DNA of 64,000 nucleotides from Brassica napus. Taxonomy: Eukaryota; Streptophyta; Magnoliopsida; Brassicales; Brassicaceae. Shown in pieces: positions 54,763 to 64,000 of this stretch. How positions within the stretch are numbered: position 1 is the stretch's first letter; each line of letters starts with the position of its first letter. A program made the position numbers and the translations under genes. Location of the stretch: NCBI RefSeq assembly GCF_020379485.1, contig NW_026015717.1:27939-91938 (forward strand). Direction: 5' to 3'. The notes under the pieces were generated by a model. The model made no database searches, was not told the DNA's origin, and saw only the letters and a list, made by a program, of their open reading frames with translations.

Positions 54763-57700
54763 TTACAGACGAATCAGTTCAACATAAAGAGAAATAATAT
54801 ATTCCTTAATTTTTCCTTCAGGATGTGTTAATCCTTCACCGTAGCCGTAGGCAACGTTGGTCATGCGTGCACAATTGATGTCTTCCTTGAGAACTCTCCT
54901 TGGCACATCTTTTATCGTCAAGAACTCTTCGTTCACTATTTTTTCGTTGTGTACACGCATTTGATGAAGCTTCTTAAAAGCTTCGCCTTTTGTAACTCCA
55001 TATTGCTTCATATAACAGTTGACACCAGTAGTTACATATCCTCTACTCATGTCATCCTAATCAAGTCACACAGAAGTTTTTATTAAGAGACAGAAAATTT
55101 TCATGAAAATAACACAAACTATATTTTTTTCTATTTCCTTTACATGAATTTTAAATTTTACCCATCTAACCTCATAGTTAAATTTACAGAACGAAACATT
55201 TTTTTGTACCTCGAAACCGGCCATGTCATTCATCGGACGCCCATTTATAGATAATGATTGGATAACTTTGGGTCTTGATCTGAGCCACTCATAGGTTTCC
55301 TTCGTAGCAATATGTCCCATACCCATCAAAGTGCCTGCCATAGTCGCATACATCGTGATCTCAACCTCGCCAACCTCCATATAATCCTCAAAGCTAGGCA
55401 CATGAGAGATTTGCGCCCATTTGGCAAGGTCAAGGTTTGATTTCACGAGTCTTTTGAACTGCGGGCTCAAAAATATATATAAACACGTTATATTAGGAAC
55501 TTTCACGCATGGTTTATGAGAAACTTAGAGCACCATTAGAGCATGGTTAACCCGAGTTTTTAATATGAGGTTCTTAACCATGATTTGACATTTTTTCTTT
55601 ACACCTTTCGGCTAAGAATCGGCTCTTAGGACATGTTTATTGGGGGGTTTTTAGGGTGAGGTTCTTATCATAATATAAGAACCGTTTCTTAAATTACACA
55701 AAGAACCCCACCCTAAGAACTATCCAATAAATATGGTCTTAGAGCATGATTAATGGTGGGTTCTTAGGATGAGGTTCTTAGCGGAATATAAGAAACCGTC
55801 TATTAACTTTTAACTAAAAAAACTAAGAATCGGCTCTTAAGTAAGATATTTAAGAACCGGTTCTTAGTTTTTTAGTTAAAAGTTAAGAAACGGTTTCTTA
55901 TATTCTACTAAGAACCTCATCATAAGAACTTCCCATTAATCATGCTCTTATATCTCTTATTTAAAAGACGAATCTTAACTTTTCTTAGTTAAAAGCTAAA
56001 AAACGGTTCTTAGCCGAAACTAAGAACCCCATCCTAAGAGTCCGGGTTAATCATGGTCCTAGTAGGTGATACCTTCCCAGAGTACCTCAACAATATTCTA
56101 TTATAATCAATTCAAATTTTAGTTACATTTTATTTGTAAAAAGTATAGACCACTAATGCCCTTCATTGCTAATGCCCTTATTATTTTGTTGTATAGAAAT
56201 TGGGCTAAAAACCCTTCACTGCTAATACCCTCAGAGCACTTCCATTGGGAAGTTCGTACACATTAGAGTTCTAAACTTTCATATATATATATATGTATGT
56301 ATATATTATGTATACGTATATAATTGTGGGGTCCATTATTTTATAGGAAATCCAATCTAAAATTTCTCTAAACAAATGTTTTAAGAAATTTTGGGTTAGA
56401 TTTCTCGTAATGTAATGGACCTTACAATTACATACACATACATATTCATATATGAAAATTTAGAATTCCAATAGACAGAATTTTCCATTGAAAATGCTCT
56501 TAGAGCACTTGCAGTGGTTGCTATTTACAAGGAGTCTCTCACCGTAAAAATATTAAAAAGTGAATTGTAGGAGAGAGGGAAATAATATTTTCAGAATCGT
56601 TTCTTTATGAGGAACTTTTGTCTGACATTAAAGAAACTGTAAATCCACATGTCATTTATTCATTGTACAACACTAGTTTTTACTTTTTAGTTTTAATTAT
56701 TCAATTTTAATTATCTTCACAAATTAATATAAAAATGTTAAGATACTCTATGTAAGATATTTACCACAAATGATGTTTCTTAGTATTGAAAAGTTTGTGA
56801 ATAACTCTCAAATCAAATTTGAAAAAATATAAAAAAATTGAAACTAATTGAATAGAATATCTGCTTTTAGATTTTGTATATTTATTGTGTGAAGAAATAA
56901 TTACAACTACTTACATTCTTTTTATATTTTTCAAATTTTTATATTTATATTTTGTACACAAACTATCACATCTATTAAACTTCATTTTCTTAATCCTAAA
57001 AATATATCATACATCTGAGGCTGCCCTATATGCTAATCTTGATAGTGAGTTAATCCGCCTAGCTAATAAATGTGATTTTTTACTTACTTTCAAAATTAAT
57101 AAAATAAATAAAATAAACAAAGGATAATCAATTTAGGGCCGTTGGTGCCGGCCAGTGTTAAAAATCCCAGAATAATCAGATTATATATCTAGTTATAACC
57201 GTTTGTTTATGTAGCAGGTAGAAGTTAATAAAATCAATAATAATATTTTGTAGAACACAGGAAAGAAGTTGAAATAGAACACCGAAGAAACTTGTCTTTT
57301 TATTAATAGTATAATCAATATACGAAATCTAAAAGCAGATATCCGCTTCAATATATAGTTTCACTTTTTTTTTTTTTTTTTCTAAATTTGATTCGAGAAT
57401 TATTCACAACAAAATACTAAATTTAGTAATTTTCTTATATATTTCATCAATAATAATTGTTCTGAAAACTGAATGGTCGATTTTTAAAATAAAAGATATC
57501 AACTACTCCAGTTTGTCCAAAAAAAAAAAGATATCAACTACTCCAGTAAATAACAGTATATTAAGGTATTAAAATGTTAAAAACCAAAAGCTTATTTTGA
57601 TGGTGATGCTTTTAAAATGCTTTGATATAAATGTATACAGTTTACCAATGAGTTTTGATTGGTTACCTCTTCTATTGCACCTTTCACGCTGTAATATCTT

Positions 57701-59016
57701 CCTTCTGACCCCACTTCTCCTTCAAAATCTTTGAATACATCCAAAATAAATGTAAACACGAATTTCAAATAATCTGGTTGTGTATCCATGTCTTTATCAG
57801 GAGCCCATCTTGTACATCATAACAATCATTCTTATCCTCAGTATCATCATCAATATGATTGTTAATTATGTTGATTTGCAACATGTAGCGTGTACCTTTC
57901 TAGACTATTGGCGAGGTTTTCAGCTTCAGAGATAGAGGCATATCGATCGAAGGTGTCGTCGGTAATGGTTTCGACCGTGTAGAACTTAGTCAACATAATC
58001 CTCGCACTTGAGAATTGTGGCTCAAAATACATCGATATCACAAAAAAGTGTAACTCCACGATTCTGTCTCTGAAATAAGGTGGCAACTTAGATGCAAAGT
58101 CGAGCTCCTTGTACCATCTTGCATTCAAGAAAAGACATATTTATATATGATGATTGATGAAAACAAGGCGAAAATGCTTCAAAGGTTCTATTTAAAATCC
58201 TATAAAAGACTAGTAACTGATGAAATTATGTACTTTGTAACCATTTTGAGCTCCTTAAGGTATGTAAGCTGTAGTAACTTGAAATTGAGCTTGGAAAACT
58301 TGAGTAGTGTCTCGTCATGGTCTTCTTCTTGTTCGTAGAATGAGACAAATTCCATAGCAACTAATATCTCCATATTCCAGTGTTGAGAAAGACCAAGAGC
58401 ATTCTGTATAAGCCTTGAGAGATGAGGCCTTACTTGTCCTGCCAACGACTCCATATGTTTCATTGTGAAACTCAGTGCTTCGTCCATTATATAATCTCTT
58501 GTCGTCCTCAAATGAGCGGCTTCATACAAGCTCAACATGCCCTTCGCATCCTTGGCTAAGGAGTCCATAAACATTCCGTCATCCCCTTTGAATCTCTTGA
58601 ACGCATCTATATAAATCAGAGATTGTAAGTTCTTGTTCTATCTTTCAATCAAACATCTAGATGAACACGTACGCTAGTTAATGTGTATCAAAATTAATAA
58701 AATAAAATAAAAGCATGAACAACTTACCAGCCGACATGTTGTAACCATATGTTCTGAAAACCCAAAAGAGGATGGAGATTGTGTAAAGTTCATGTTCATT
58801 TGCAATCATATCATCTATCTTTTCAAAGGCGTGTGCCAAGGTCTTTTCGATCTCTTTCTCAAAATGATAGGCAACGCCAAGACTGGTCATCAAATAGATC
58901 AAAAGTACTTTCCTCTTCGCGGAGCCATGACCTAATTCTGCTGGGGAAGAGGACATGAGCATGTCCCTGACGTTGGGCTTGATTTCTTCAAGTTCGCTTG
59001 CAAAGACATCGAGTTC
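54763..59016 (-). CDS. Terpene synthase TPS-B (TPS-a subfamily), exons 2-7
   Basis: Exons 58728-59016, 58234-58606, 57896-58117, 57667-57808, 55210-55458 and 54763-55056 join in frame with GT-AG introns. They contain the N-terminal alpha-barrel ([27 protein letters not shown]), [15 protein letters not shown], the aspartate-rich metal motif (ITDDTFDRY), [35 protein letters not shown] and the second metal region [14 protein letters not shown], ending [11 protein letters not shown]. Exon 1, which should carry the plastid leader and the Arg-rich motif, is not found up to 59.3 kb; a Harbinger element begins there, so exon 1 may lie beyond the window or be lost. No stop or frameshift was seen in exons 2-7. 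The family ionises prenyl diphosphates to terpenes; relatives include Arabidopsis TPS08/TPS09. The product is unknown. Confidence 0.85.
55629..55738. mobile_element. 110-bp MITE with TTA duplication
   Basis: Ends GGACATGTTTATTGG and, on the other strand, GACCATATTTATTGG, with TTA at 55626-55628 and 55739-55741. It is nearly a perfect hairpin (GGTTCTTAT with ATAAGAACC in the centre). Its right TTA is also the left TTA of the next MITE. Confidence 0.78.
55742..55947. mobile_element. 206-bp MITE with TTA duplication, abutting the previous one
   Basis: Ends GAGCATGATTAATGG and, on the other strand, GAGCATGATTAATGG, identical over 15 bases, with TTA on each side (55739-55741, 55948-55950). Long inner arms (AAGAAACCG, TTTTTAGTTAAAAG and complements) make almost the whole element one hairpin. 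Confidence 0.85.
56234..56499. mobile_element. TTA-type MITE remnant
   Basis: Ends GAGCACTTCCATTGGGA and, on the other strand, GAGCATTTTCAATGGAA, enclosing a palindromic TTCATATATATATATG-type centre. Right flank TTA, left flank TCA. It is in the same intron of TPS-B. Confidence 0.6.
56500..57660. other. Remaining intron of TPS-B
   Basis: AT-rich intron DNA. A GATATCAACTACTCCAGT duplication at 57496-57547 is the only repeat noted. The short frame at 56885 has no resemblance to a protein family. Confidence 0.4.
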
Positions 59017-59678
59017 CTATAAGAATCTACGCAAGTCAGTAGCCTATTTTGTTAAACAAACAATTTACCAGGTATAACAACACTAGCTAGTAAAACCAGA
59101 CCCGGTCCTGGGCAAAGCCTAACGAAACATTGGCCTTAGGCCTCCAAAAATTTTGTTAAACAAACAAATATTTCAAATTCGATATCTTTTAAAAAATGAA
59201 ACAAAATATTGTCAGATTATATTACGTTTTGAAAATTAAAAAAAAAAGTATAAATAAATAAAAATAATCGTAGTTGCAAAAACAAAAAAGTCAAAAAAAA
59301 TTAATACCATAAACAAAACATTAAGGTGTTGACTGGTTTCCCCGCTACCACCCGCAAACGCAGCTTTTGCGGTTGGTAGCGGTTGACAGCGTTTCGAAAC
59401 AATCAAATGAACCGATTTGTACCACTTCAAACCACTTTGTACCGCTCAAAATCAAAAGCTCCTTCCCGCAAGCGTTTGCGGTTGCGGGCGGTTGCGGTTG
59501 AAAAAAAATAATAAATACTAAATTAGATTTAGATTTCATATATATCCTAAACTAATCCACATCACGTACATCTACCTATATATCCTAACTAATCCATTTT
59601 TAATTAACGTTATATATGTGTATATTTGATAATATCTCATTCACGTTAACCTAATCCAGTATCAATCCATTGAAATCA

Positions 59679-60748
59679 TGGCTTTCCAACCAAGAAGAAA
59701 GTCAAGAGAACAACGTAAGTGGACTATGCTTTTATTCCTGTTTATTGTTTTATGATTTCTGATATGTTTTGTTGTTTAAATTCTCTGAATGACCAGTATA
59801 TCATTCATATATATATATTTGTATGTTTCGTAATTGGATATATGTTCACCTGGTCTTTGAATAGAAACTACAATGGTCAGATGAGATGACTCGTTTCTTG
59901 TTAGAACTGATAACGCTGGAAAAACAAGATGGAAATTCTAAAGGAAAAAACTTGAGTGAGCAGGGAAAGCAAAATGTTCTCAAAGAATTTAAAAAACAGT
60001 TTCCAGTTGCGATCACTTGGAACAAAGTGAAAAACAGACTTGATACTTTGAAAAAGCAATATGAAATCTATCGTAGAATTACTTTTGGGTCAACTGGTCT
60101 TGGATTTAATAGAAGAACAGGTAGTATTGATGCACCTGAGCATTGGTGGAAAGACAAAATCAAGGTACACATAAAGCCATGTTTTCACGTTACGTTAATT
60201 TTCTTGTTTTATATATTTTTTTTTAGTGATTATTTGTTTTTATTTCTAAGGCTTACCCTGAAGCTTCGAAATTTCGCTCACATCCGTTGCGTTTTATACC
60301 GCTTCTTGACGTGGTATTTCGAGATGAAACTGTCGTGGTTGAGGAGTCATGGCAACCAAGACGTGGTGTATATCATCGTACTCCACGAGTTGAGTTAAGT
60401 GATGAAGAAGAAGTTCAGATTCAAGATTCACATGATCTTGATCTTATGGAACAAGATGACACAGCCTGGTTAGAAACTCCAATGAAAGATACTCCAAATG
60501 TTATCGAGACAGATCCTGTAATGCCGTCACAACAAAGTATGAAAGATACATCTCGCCGAAAGCGTAAGCGCAATCCAGTGGACTCCACGCTCGATCGTAT
60601 TGCTGCGACCATGGAAGACCGAAATGGTATTCTAGAACAGATGGCATCATCTACATCTAAATCAAAGTCAACAAATGCAACTGAGGAACGTATGGCTCTT
60701 GTTGTCAAATGTGTGAGAGGATTACCTGATCTAATTCCAATGACATAG
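59679..60748 (+). CDS. Harbinger MYB/SANT-like DNA-binding protein 1
   Basis: Main exons 59865-60164 and 60251-60748 join in frame. A trihelix-type MYB/SANT domain comes first (LQWSDEMTRFLLELITLEKQ, FKKQFPVAITWNKVKNRLDT, IDAPEHWWKDKIK), then AYPEASKFRSHPLRFIPLLD, an acidic middle and a basic stretch (SRRKRKRNPVDSTLDRIAAT). In PIF/Harbinger elements this partner binds the ends and carries the transposase into the nucleus. A likely first exon (ATG at 59679, MAFQPRRKSREQ) has a donor that leaves the wrong phase for the acceptor at 59864, so the 5' end is unsure or damaged. Confidence 0.75.
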
Positions 60749-61052
60749 CTATATTGGGCATCACTTGACCTTATTGCAACAAATGATGTTGTGCGGGCTT
60801 ATTTATGGCTCTTCCTGATGATGAGAAACTACCTTTTCTGAAACGTCAAACTAAGGAGTCCCGTAACGATTTTTTTGATGATTAGCTTTAGTTGTTCTTT
60901 TCATAGGAATTTTGCTTTCATGTTTGCATTTTACTTTTGACAATGAGTATCTTCTTTTGGTTTTGTTTGATTTGAGTTTTCGGTGGATTCTTCTGAGCTT
61001 ACTTATTTATTTATTTATTGAAACTTAGATGACAAAAGTTTAATTTGTTTCA

Positions 61053-62248
61053 GGAACCAAGTAACGTGGAGTTGAAAACAATCATGGAAACTATTGATGC
61101 TGATGACCAGGCTGTTGAAGCCATCTTATGTATTGAGCGTAGTCGTTTTTCCTTTAGAGAAAAATTAAGAACGGATCCTGAACGTGGGCTACGTATAATG
61201 CATCAACTGATGTATGAGAGCGACACACAATGCCTCCATGTTTTACGTATGAAACAAAGAGTGTTTCTTAAGCTCTTAAATACACTAAAGTCATACGGTC
61301 TTAAAGACTCTCATTGGGTAAAAGCTGAGGTTGCTTTAGGTATGTCTCTCAAGATTTTGGGACATAACCCATCACAAAGGAGCATAGCAGCAGAGTTCCA
61401 AGTCGCACAATGGACTGTTACAACAAAATTTAGTGATGTTATTAATGCCCTATGTTGCTTGCATTCAGACATAGTTTCATGGAAAAGAGAAGAACTGAAT
61501 GAGACACCACCATGAATCATACATGATAAGAGGTATTTTCCTTATTTTGAAGATTGTATCGGGGCCATAGATGGTACTCACGTTCGTGTACGTGTTGGTG
61601 GAAATAAAAAGATCACATATTGGAACCATCATAATTATACTTCAATGAACATACTGGCAGTGTGTGATTTCAATATGAAATTCATATATACACGTATTGG
61701 AGTTCCGGGTCGTGCACATGACTCAAAGATATTGACATATTGTGCACGTCATGATAACTTTTTCCCATTCCCAAAGTCGGGGAAATACTTTCTAGTTGAT
61801 TCAGGCTATCCTAACAGAAGAGGTTTCCTAGCTCCATATAGAGGTGAGGCCTACCATCCAAATCATTTTGCTGGACGTCGACCAACCACTGTACGAGAGA
61901 TGTTTAACAACAGGCATTCCTCTCTTCGGTCAATAATTGAAAGGACGTTCGGAGTGTGGAAGGGAAAGTGGTCTATTTTAGAAGGTCGTGTTCGCTATGA
62001 CGTCGATATGCAAGAAAAAAATTGTTGCAGCAACTATGGCGTTGCATAATTTTATTCGAGATTCTAATATAGATGACATCGACTTTAATGATGCCGATGA
62101 AACAGAGAATTATGAAGCTGGTCTTGAAGGAAACACATCTCCATCTCATGATGATCATGGAGTTGATCGAAATTATGATCCGACGGCTGATGCGTATATG
62201 TCAACTATTAGAGATGATATAGCAAGAAATATATGGGATGATCGTTAA
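61053..62248 (+). pseudogene. Harbinger DDE transposase, one nonsense codon and one frameshift
   Basis: The N-terminal helix-turn-helix region (61084-61512, KILGHNPSQRSIAAEFQVAQ) leads into the DDE_Tnp_4 nuclease: GAIDGTHVRVRVGG (first Asp), FLVDSGYPNRRGFLAPYR (second Asp) and SIIERTFGVWKGKW (Glu). The three catalytic acids and the HNF helix (ALHNFIRDS) are readable. A TGA at 61513-61515 replaces what should be Trp before IIHDKRYFPYFED, and an extra A in the run near 62015 moves the C-terminal part (IVAATMALHNFIRDS to WDDR at 62245) to another frame. Everything else is well preserved, so inactivation is recent or these are sequencing errors in an active copy. Confidence 0.88.
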
Positions 62249-62911
62249 CTTGTGGTCAGCTTGCCAGTTTTTCTTTAATATATCTTTTTAAAGTTCTGAA
62301 AGTAACCATGTTTTAATTTTATTAGAACTCTAGAACGTATATTTATGTCTTCTTTGTCAGTTTTCACTTTCTTTTTAACATTTGGAGAGTTTATTATTTA
62401 TGGAACTTCATTGGTTTTTCGTTATTCTTCTGGCTCATGCTTTTCTTATGCTTCTTGTTATGTCTACTTGGATTGATGTTGCTTGTTTTTAATTAATCAA
62501 TCTTGTGTATATATTCGAACACAATATATCAAAACCAGTATACACTTGTACGCTAACCAGATATACACACTTGTGCGCCAAAAAGTTGATTACCGAAACG
62601 GCGGGAAAAATCATTACCCGCTAAATATATAGTTAGCTAGATAAATATAAAATATTTGTTTACCAAAATTTAAGATATGCATCTATCCCAAAAACATTTA
62701 TGCTTATCTAATAAGCTAGTATAAAAATTGATCGATGTCAAACAAATACACAATTTGTAGTTGGTAGCACACATTCTTTTTAGCGACAAAAGAAGGTAAT
62801 TCTAGTCTTCTTTTATTGTTAACTTTTGGCTCTGTTTTATATTTTTATCAGTCAAGTTCATTTGTTTTCTAAATGAGTTTTTATACGATCTAATGTTAAG
62901 AATTGATAATT

Positions 62912-63316
62912 ATGGCTTCACAAGATATTTTGGCTTCTGCTTCGATGACGGTATGCTATTTACTATTAACTTTGTCTTTATTGGATTGCAAAGAGTAAAT
63001 AAATTCACTATGTCTTGGTTTTCATAAAGTTACATGGACGAACGAGATGACACATACATTACTTGAATGTATAATTGTGGAGAAACAGAGCAAAGATGAA
63101 GGCAACAGATTTTTTAATCTGTTCCAAAAAGAAAATATTGTCAAGAAGCTTAATGAGCAATTTGGAATAGAGATGAGTTGGAAGCACGCTAAAAATCGTT
63201 GGGATTATTTGAAGAAATTTTACAATATGTATAAGATGAATCCAGAAAATCCACGTCTCGGAACAAATTTTTTTGAGTATGTTGCACAGCTTGATGAAAT
63301 ATTTGGTGATTATTAG
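62912..63316 (+). CDS. Harbinger MYB/SANT-like protein 2 (short)
   Basis: From 63047 the frame reads MTHTLLECIIVEKQ, KLNEQFGIEMSWKHAKNRWD, YLKKFYNMYKMN and ends FEYVAQLDEIFGDY at 63314, a second, divergent MYB/SANT-like (PF12776-type) domain. In-frame codons before it (TWTNE) complete the conserved start of the domain. A short upstream exon with ATG at 62912 (MASQDILASASMT) and donor GTATGC is plausible, but its phase does not fit the nearest acceptor. About 90 residues, so it may be a truncated duplicate of the first MYB gene. Confidence 0.6.
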
Positions 63317-63632
63317 AATGCATGAAACATAATCATGCCATAATTTAATTGTTTTTAATTATTATTTATTATTTTGTTATTGGATTTTAAGTTTATTATT
63401 TTTAATCAAATTTTTTTATAATTATTTTTTTGTCTATTAAATATTCTTTATTAGTTATTTTTATATATGTGGGTGGGTGGGTAAACCAGTCAGAAATGAT
63501 CCGCAAACGCAACAATTTTAAATGTTGTGCCAGTCATACAAAACGCTTAATAACGCTAGAAACCGCAACCACCCGCATCCGCAAACTCCCGCAACAGCAA
63601 ACGCAACCGCTGCGTTTGAACCAGTCAGACCC

Positions 63633-63880
63633 TAAACTCTAAATCTAACCCTAAACCCTTTGGTAAACCCTAAACCCTTTGATAAATTTTAAATTCTTGA
63701 ATTAAAAAAAATATATTTTTAACACAATCAACAAAACACTAAACCCTAAATCCTAATCCTAACCCTAAACCTTGGGTAAACCCTAAACCCTTGGATAAAT
63801 CCGAAACTCTTGGATCAATCTTAAACCCTAAGATTTATGATTTTGCAAGAGTTTAGGGTTTTAACTAAAGGTTTAGGATT
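63633..63880. repeat. Degenerate telomere-like CCCTAAA repeats
   Basis: Many CCCTAAA, CCTAAACCC and related words (for example at 63645-63680 and 63735-63795), in part separated by TTTGGTAAA or TTGGATAAA; the complement (TTTAGGGTTT) appears near 63852. This is an interstitial telomere-like tract beside the right end of the Harbinger element. The last 120 bases of the window are A/T-rich with nothing recognised. Confidence 0.75.
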
Positions 63881-64000
63881 TAATATTTGTCGCAGCGTTA
63901 AAAAATACTTTTGAAAAACAAATTCTTTTTTTTTGGCGATTAAAAATCTTCTTTTTTGTGATTAATAAAATTTTTATTTTAAAAAATATAATAATAATTA

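Larger units (their letters stand above)
55539..56058. mobile_element. TTA-type MITE with two further MITEs inside
   Basis: Outer ends GAGCATGGTTAACCCGAG (left) and, on the other strand, GACCATGATTAACCCGGA (right). Left flank TTA, right flank CTA. It lies in the intron of TPS-B between exons 55210-55458 and 57667-57808 and encloses the elements at 55629 and 55742. Confidence 0.75.
59325..63632 (+). mobile_element. PIF/Harbinger transposon
   Basis: Terminal repeats GGTGTTGACTGGTT (left) and, on the other strand, GGGTCTGACTGGTT (right), with TAA on both sides (59322-59324 and 63633-63635). Both ends carry C/G-rich subterminal clusters of CCGCAAACGC, GCGGTTGCGG and related words (59340-59510 and 63500-63620), probably transposase or MYB-protein binding sites. 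Inside are a MYB/SANT-like gene, a DDE_Tnp_4 transposase and a second MYB/SANT-like gene, all on the plus strand. A 4.3-kb element with both protein classes is nearly autonomous, but the transposase carries lesions. It sits directly 5' of TPS-B exon 2. Confidence 0.88.

Overview
The window is nuclear DNA of a crucifer (Brassicaceae), most likely from a Brassica-type genome that has lost many genes after whole-genome triplication. It has multi-exon plant genes with GT-AG introns, AT-rich spacers, and TTA/TAA MITEs, Helitrons, LINEs and tRNA-derived SINEs. The recognisable genes follow, in almost the same order, a stretch of Arabidopsis thaliana chromosome 4 as I remember it (about At4g19970 to At4g20240): a GT77-type glycosyltransferase, an F-box gene, OSB2, MORF1, an RRM protein, two QRT3-type pectin lyase-fold genes, AAH, GSO1, a small At4g20150-like protein, then a TPS / CYP71A / TPS block. 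Locus names are from memory and were not searched.

Layout. 0.3-1.9 kb: intact three-exon glycosyltransferase (+). 2.7-3.4 kb: TTA-flanked MITE. 5.0-6.2 kb: F-box/FBA gene (+). 6.9-8.6 kb: TAA-flanked, Harbinger-like element carrying pieces of at least three unrelated genes (an unknown first exon, a NADH-cytochrome b5 reductase exon and SLX1 exons). 9.8-11.0 kb: OSB2-like gene with a one-base frame problem. 11.3-13.0 kb: MORF1 (-). 13.2-15.9 kb: truncated MULE inserted in the promoter shared by MORF1 and the divergent RRM gene, flanked by a perfect 79-bp duplication of that promoter. 16.1-17.0 kb: RRM gene (+). 17.1-18.9 kb: intact QRT3-like gene (-). 20.2-22.6 kb: broken QRT3 (-) with a MITE inside. 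26.0-29.0 kb: complete 12-exon AAH (+). 29.5 kb: tRNA-Thr(AGT). 29.6-30.1 kb: GSO1 relic. 30.8-31.3 kb: small conserved protein (-).

From 32.7 kb to the right edge lies a co-oriented (-) terpene cluster: a dead terpene synthase (TPS-A), a CYP71A-type P450 with a deletion in exon 1, and a second terpene synthase (TPS-B) that reads cleanly from exon 2 to exon 7 but whose first exon is not in the window. The cluster is full of insertions: Helitrons, Emigrant and Stowaway MITEs, LINE fragments (one with a perfect 14-bp target duplication), a solo LTR inside a Helitron, a cassette of TTA MITEs, and a 4.3-kb PIF/Harbinger element with two MYB-like genes and a transposase carrying one nonsense codon and one frameshift.

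How the genes relate. OSB2, MORF1 and the RRM protein are predicted organellar DNA/RNA-binding proteins. AAH works in ureide (purine nitrogen) breakdown in the ER. The QRT3-type proteins act on pectin around pollen tetrads. The TPS and P450 would have formed a terpenoid scaffold-plus-oxidation module, now largely decayed in this copy. Exon boundaries were placed by hand from splice sites, reading frame and family resemblance.
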